Shown here: piece by piece, positions 61,110-64,000 of the stretch
Position numbering within the stretch: the first letter of the stretch is position 1
Layout of the letters: each line of letters begins with the position of its first letter
Source: Thalassobacterium maritimum
GTDB lineage: Bacteria > Verrucomicrobiota > Verrucomicrobiia > Opitutales > Coraliomargaritaceae
DNA length: 64,000 nt
Direction of reading: 5' to 3'
Assembly (NCBI RefSeq): GCF_031127805.1
Contig: NZ_JARXHW010000025.1
Span: 6,057 to 70,056, forward strand
Made by a program: the position numbers and the translations under genes
Notes under the pieces: model-generated
The model's input: only the letters and a program-made list of their open reading frames with translations
The model's database searches: none
What the model was told of the DNA's origin: nothing

Positions 61110-64000
61110 ATGAAGTGTGTCTTATATGTTTTAATCTGTCTTTTTACATTCTGTCACTTACAGGCGGTTTCATTATCGTTTGATGCGGGTGAGTCGATCG
61201 ATTCATTGAGTCCAGGTGATTACCATCACTATGAGGTATCGGTGCCTGCTAACGCGGATGGTTGGCGTGTCCTGCTGCATAGCGGGAGTGGTGGAGTTAA
61301 CGATCCAGACCTTTTAATTCGAAGAGCTGCGCAGCCCACGCTTTCGATTTATGACCGTATTTCTGAGACGGGGACGAGTGACAGCATCTATTATAGCGAG
61401 GCCGAATTAAGTGCGGGGACTTACCATATCGCCGTTCACTTGCCTGCGGAGGCGACTTCCAGCACTGTGAATTATACGCTTAATAGCGATCATTTTGCTC
61501 TCAAGCGAATTAGTTTTGATGGCTCTGCCGATGTCGATACCGTTGCACCAGGGGAATTTAAGCATTATGAAATTGTCGTGCCTGCCGATCGTGATGGCTG
61601 GCGACTGGTGTTGAATAATCGCACGGGAGTTCAGGTAGACGATCCGGATCTCTATGTGCGACAGGATCTTTACCCTTCGACCAATTATTATACTCGTCGC
61701 TCTCAAAATAAATTGTCGGATACGCTCTTTTTTACCGACCAAGAATTAAATAGTACTAGCTATTATGTCGGCGTTTATCTGCCCCCTGATGCGTCCCAGA
61801 GTGTTGAATTTTCGCTTTACAGTGAGGACTACTCGGTGGTGGAGCTTGTGTGGGACCCCGGCTCTGAAGCTGCTGGCACGGAAAAATATATTGAAGCCGG
61901 TGCCAGTGGGGGCGAATACCTGTTTCGCATTGTTACTGAAAATCCGGACCATGCTGTTTGGCGTGGGGCATTGCAGGTCAACTCTGGCGAGGCTGATCTT
62001 TACTGGAGAAATCGTAATTACCCGACTGTCGATCAAAGCACCCAAAAGTCTGAGCGTAGTGGCAGTGACGGTTTTACCAGTTATTTGAGCAGTAGCAGCG
62101 GTGCGGGGCAGGAATGGTTTTTCTTAGTAACTGCGAGTGAGGGGGCGGACTGGTCTTTTTTTGCTGGCGACATCCATGTTGAAAACTTGGGCGTATTGGC
62201 TGATGACAGCTCTAGCTCTTCAAGTCTCGCACCGGTCGGCCCCGAAGGGGCCCGATTCTTTCAAACGGAATTGCCCGAAGAAATGCTCGCTTGGCGGCTG
62301 TGGGTGAACGATGGGACCGATGTCACACTCGATGTGCCTGTTTATACCAGAGCTAATGTTGCCCCTCATTTTTCCAGCACCAGCTATTATCAACATGTAT
62401 TTAACGGGCAAGATTTACTCGTGCCCGATGCCTCGCCAGAGGAATATGAAGCTGGAACGGGCGAAGCTTATTTTATTGCGGTTTTTGCTGATCCTGGAAC
62501 TGCGCTGCGACTGGATAATCGGCAACAAATAGTGACTGATGTTGCCCACCAATCGACGACTGCGTCCATCGACTCGACTGGCTATCATTTCCACACCTTC
62601 CATATCGATGTGCCCGTCGAGCAAATTGCGTGGGAAAATACGAGTCTGCGCTTAAGTGGGGACCCTGATCTGGTCATTCGTAAAAATCAGGTGCCTAACG
62701 CGCGAGAACACGAGTTCCAGTCCGAGGTGCTTGGCTCTGTGGATGATAGTGTCACCCTCGTTCCCAATGTCCTGACGGATGGCAGTTTTTATACGACTGT
62801 CTATTCGGATGCTCCGTTTTCATTTCAGTATTTTAACGGGGAGCCTGTGATCACCGATATCGATTATACCAGCACGACGGTGAATGATTTAACTAATAAG
62901 GTTGGTTGGCGCTTTTACCGTATTCTCGATATTGACTCTCAGGTCGGTTTCTTGGGCTGGCGATTGGATTTGTTGAATCAAACAGAGGATGCCGAAATCT
63001 ACATTCGCCGTAATGCAGTGCCAGGATGGGAAAATGGTCTTTACAATCAAAAGTCTGATGCCGACCTCCTACAGGATGCAAATCATGAGGCCGATATTTG
63101 GTATGTCGGTATTTATGATCCAATCCGGGCGTTAGGCGCATTTACTCTCGATTCAGGCCCCATCTTGCCTGAGCTAGTCAGCTTTGATGGCGGCACGGAC
63201 ACGGTGGTTGCCTTGCCAGAGCAGCAGTGGCAATACTACCGCATTGAGGTTCCTGAAACGGTAGGCGGCGAGGCGGTCTTAGGCTGGGAGTTGCGTGTGA
63301 AGGATATCGTAGGCGGTAGTCCCTATTTGGTGCTTCGCAATGCGCAGGTTCCAGACAGCACTTCTATAATTCCTTATTATGGTTGGTCTAATTTGACTTC
63401 AATGAGCTCAGGTTATCAGCTTAGTGTAAGTGGTGATGGTTGGACCAGTGATCTTGGCAGTGATCGAGTTTTGAGTTTGTCGATGGGAAATCCCTTGGAG
63501 CCTGGAACTTATTACGTGGGTGTTTATAATCAAAGTACTACTGAAGGCAGTTCATTTACTTTACAAAGTCGCGGCATTGGCAGCGGGATGAGTCTCGATG
63601 TGATTGATGTCACGCCAGGGGCGGATGTTGTCGTCAACGGTTTAGGAGCTAGTGAGCCTGCGTTTTTCAAGTTTGAGCTAGCTTCGCCGGTAAGCGGTTG
63701 GCAGTTCGAATTGGATTTTGGAGCAGCAAGTCCAAATGGTGAAGGTATGCTGGTATTGCGAGAAGGCTGGCTTCCCAACACGTATCGTGACGGTGAATCC
63801 TCTACGAGTCCTTTCAACTCGGCTTCATATAGTGGTCAACTCACGAGCCAAACAGTGTTGGAGATTGAGGGGCAGGAACGTTTTACCTTGTTGCCTTATA
63901 ATGGAGAGAGCGAGATTCCAGCGGGGACTTATTATGCTGCGGTGATAAGCGAAGGGAACAGCCCGGAGAGCACCAGTCGTATCGGTACGGGCGCGGTGGA
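61110..64000 (+). CDS. Giant secreted protein of pre-peptidase-C-like repeats, 3'-truncated
   Basis: An ATG at 61110 opens a frame with no stop to the window end (963 codons so far). A signal peptide (about 1-20, CVLYVLICLFTFCHLQA) is followed by at least eight tandem domains starting near residues 23, 133, 244, 360, 473, 579, 688 and 826. Each resembles a PPC domain: strands with Y-(E/R)-(V/I)-x-V-P, a WR-L-L stretch, DPDLLIR or DPDLYVR-like segments and a closing AGTYYVGVY-type strand. PPC domains usually follow secreted proteases, but no protease domain is seen in this part. It may be a surface adhesin or have its enzyme domain after the window edge. Confidence 0.8.
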   Translation, partial: MKCVLYVLICLFTFCHLQAVSLSFDAGESIDSLSPGDYHHYEVSVPANADGWRVLLHSGSGGVNDPDLLIRRAAQPTLSIYDRISETGTSDSIYYSEAELSAGTYHIAVHLPAEATSSTVNYTLNSDHFALKRISFDGSADVDTVAPGEFKHYEIVVPADRDGWRLVLNNRTGVQVDDPDLYVRQDLYPSTNYYTRRSQNKLSDTLFFTDQELNSTSYYVGVYLPPDASQSVEFSLYSEDYSVVELVWDPGSEAAGTEKYIEAGASGGEYLFRIVTENPDHAVWRGALQVNSGEADLYWRNRNYPTVDQSTQKSERSGSDGFTSYLSSSSGAGQEWFFLVTASEGADWSFFAGDIHVENLGVLADDSSSSSSLAPVGPEGARFFQTELPEEMLAWRLWVNDGTDVTLDVPVYTRANVAPHFSSTSYYQHVFNGQDLLVPDASPEEYEAGTGEAYFIAVFADPGTALRLDNRQQIVTDVAHQSTTASIDSTGYHFHTFHIDVPVEQIAWENTSLRLSGDPDLVIRKNQVPNAREHEFQSEVLGSVDDSVTLVPNVLTDGSFYTTVYSDAPFSFQYFNGEPVITDIDYTSTTVNDLTNKVGWRFYRILDIDSQVGFLGWRLDLLNQTEDAEIYIRRNAVPGWENGLYNQKSDADLLQDANHEADIWYVGIYDPIRALGAFTLDSGPILPELVSFDGGTDTVVALPEQQWQYYRIEVPETVGGEAVLGWELRVKDIVGGSPYLVLRNAQVPDSTSIIPYYGWSNLTSMSSGYQLSVSGDGWTSDLGSDRVLSLSMGNPLEPGTYYVGVYNQSTTEGSSFTLQSRGIGSGMSLDVIDVTPGADVVVNGLGASEPAFFKFELASPVSGWQFELDFGAASPNGEGMLVLREGWLPNTYRDGESSTSPFNSASYSGQLTSQTVLEIEGQERFTLLPYNGESEIPAGTYYAAVISEGNSPESTSRIGTGAV

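Noticed and set aside
1..64000. tRNA genes, CRISPR arrays, insertion sequences, phage genes
   Set aside because: I looked for T-loop GGTTCRA-type sequences in gaps, regular spaced repeats and transposase motifs and found none.

Overview
The window looks like chromosomal DNA from a free-living Gram-negative bacterium, most likely marine Verrucomicrobiota (Opitutae/Puniceicoccales-like). This is inference from gene style: TolC/RND and MacAB-type exporters, DUF481, PEGA and FG-GAP secreted proteins, large pre-peptidase-like repeat proteins, and start codons that mostly lack a Shine-Dalgarno sequence. I see no tRNA, rRNA, CRISPR array, insertion sequence or phage gene, so this is ordinary chromosome with several accessory-looking islands.

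Layout. 1-5243: end of an RND efflux operon (adaptor, pump, TolC). 5320-10378 (minus strand): MOSC protein, dxs, xseB, and a phosphotransacetylase whose regulatory and catalytic halves are separate genes. 10542-16770 (plus): murJ, then a second tripartite exporter (TolC, adaptor, MacB-type ATPase, MacB-type permease). 16784-18845 (minus): cytidine deaminase, DUF4870 and GyrI-like proteins. 19025-27747 (plus): a secreted trypsin-like protease, then a tightly coupled four-gene operon (secreted DUF3352-like protein, nine-repeat FG-GAP protein, periplasmic-binding lipoprotein, hybrid histidine kinase) that looks like an undescribed TorT/TorS-type envelope sensor. 27744-37530: CNNM/CBS protein, PEGA lipoprotein, gcvH, arginine decarboxylase, tilS, ftsH, aroE, aldo/keto reductase.

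37531-48661 is a complete nitrate assimilation cluster: NarK-type transporter, a PP2C phosphatase fused to a Ser/Thr kinase, ferredoxin/siroheme nitrite reductase, a DmsB-DmsC fusion (four-cluster ferredoxin plus quinone-type membrane anchor), a NasA-type molybdopterin nitrate reductase, a CysJ-like diflavin reductase, and a possible 26-residue membrane peptide. The two transcription units each carry the same pair of DNA motifs at nearly the same spacing (47 and 46 nt apart): a near-palindrome followed by a sigma-54-like -24/-12 element. This regulatory pair is the clearest new signal in the window.

48737-58927 is mixed housekeeping: DUF481 protein, ilvB, an orphan ABC ATPase, YmdB, a small Cys/Lys/Asp-repeat secreted peptide, protoporphyrinogen oxidase, an SLC13/DASS transporter, a low-molecular-weight phosphatase and purD, with several intrinsic terminators. 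lepA follows at 59031. The window ends inside a very large secreted protein (from 61110) built from at least eight pre-peptidase-C-like repeats.
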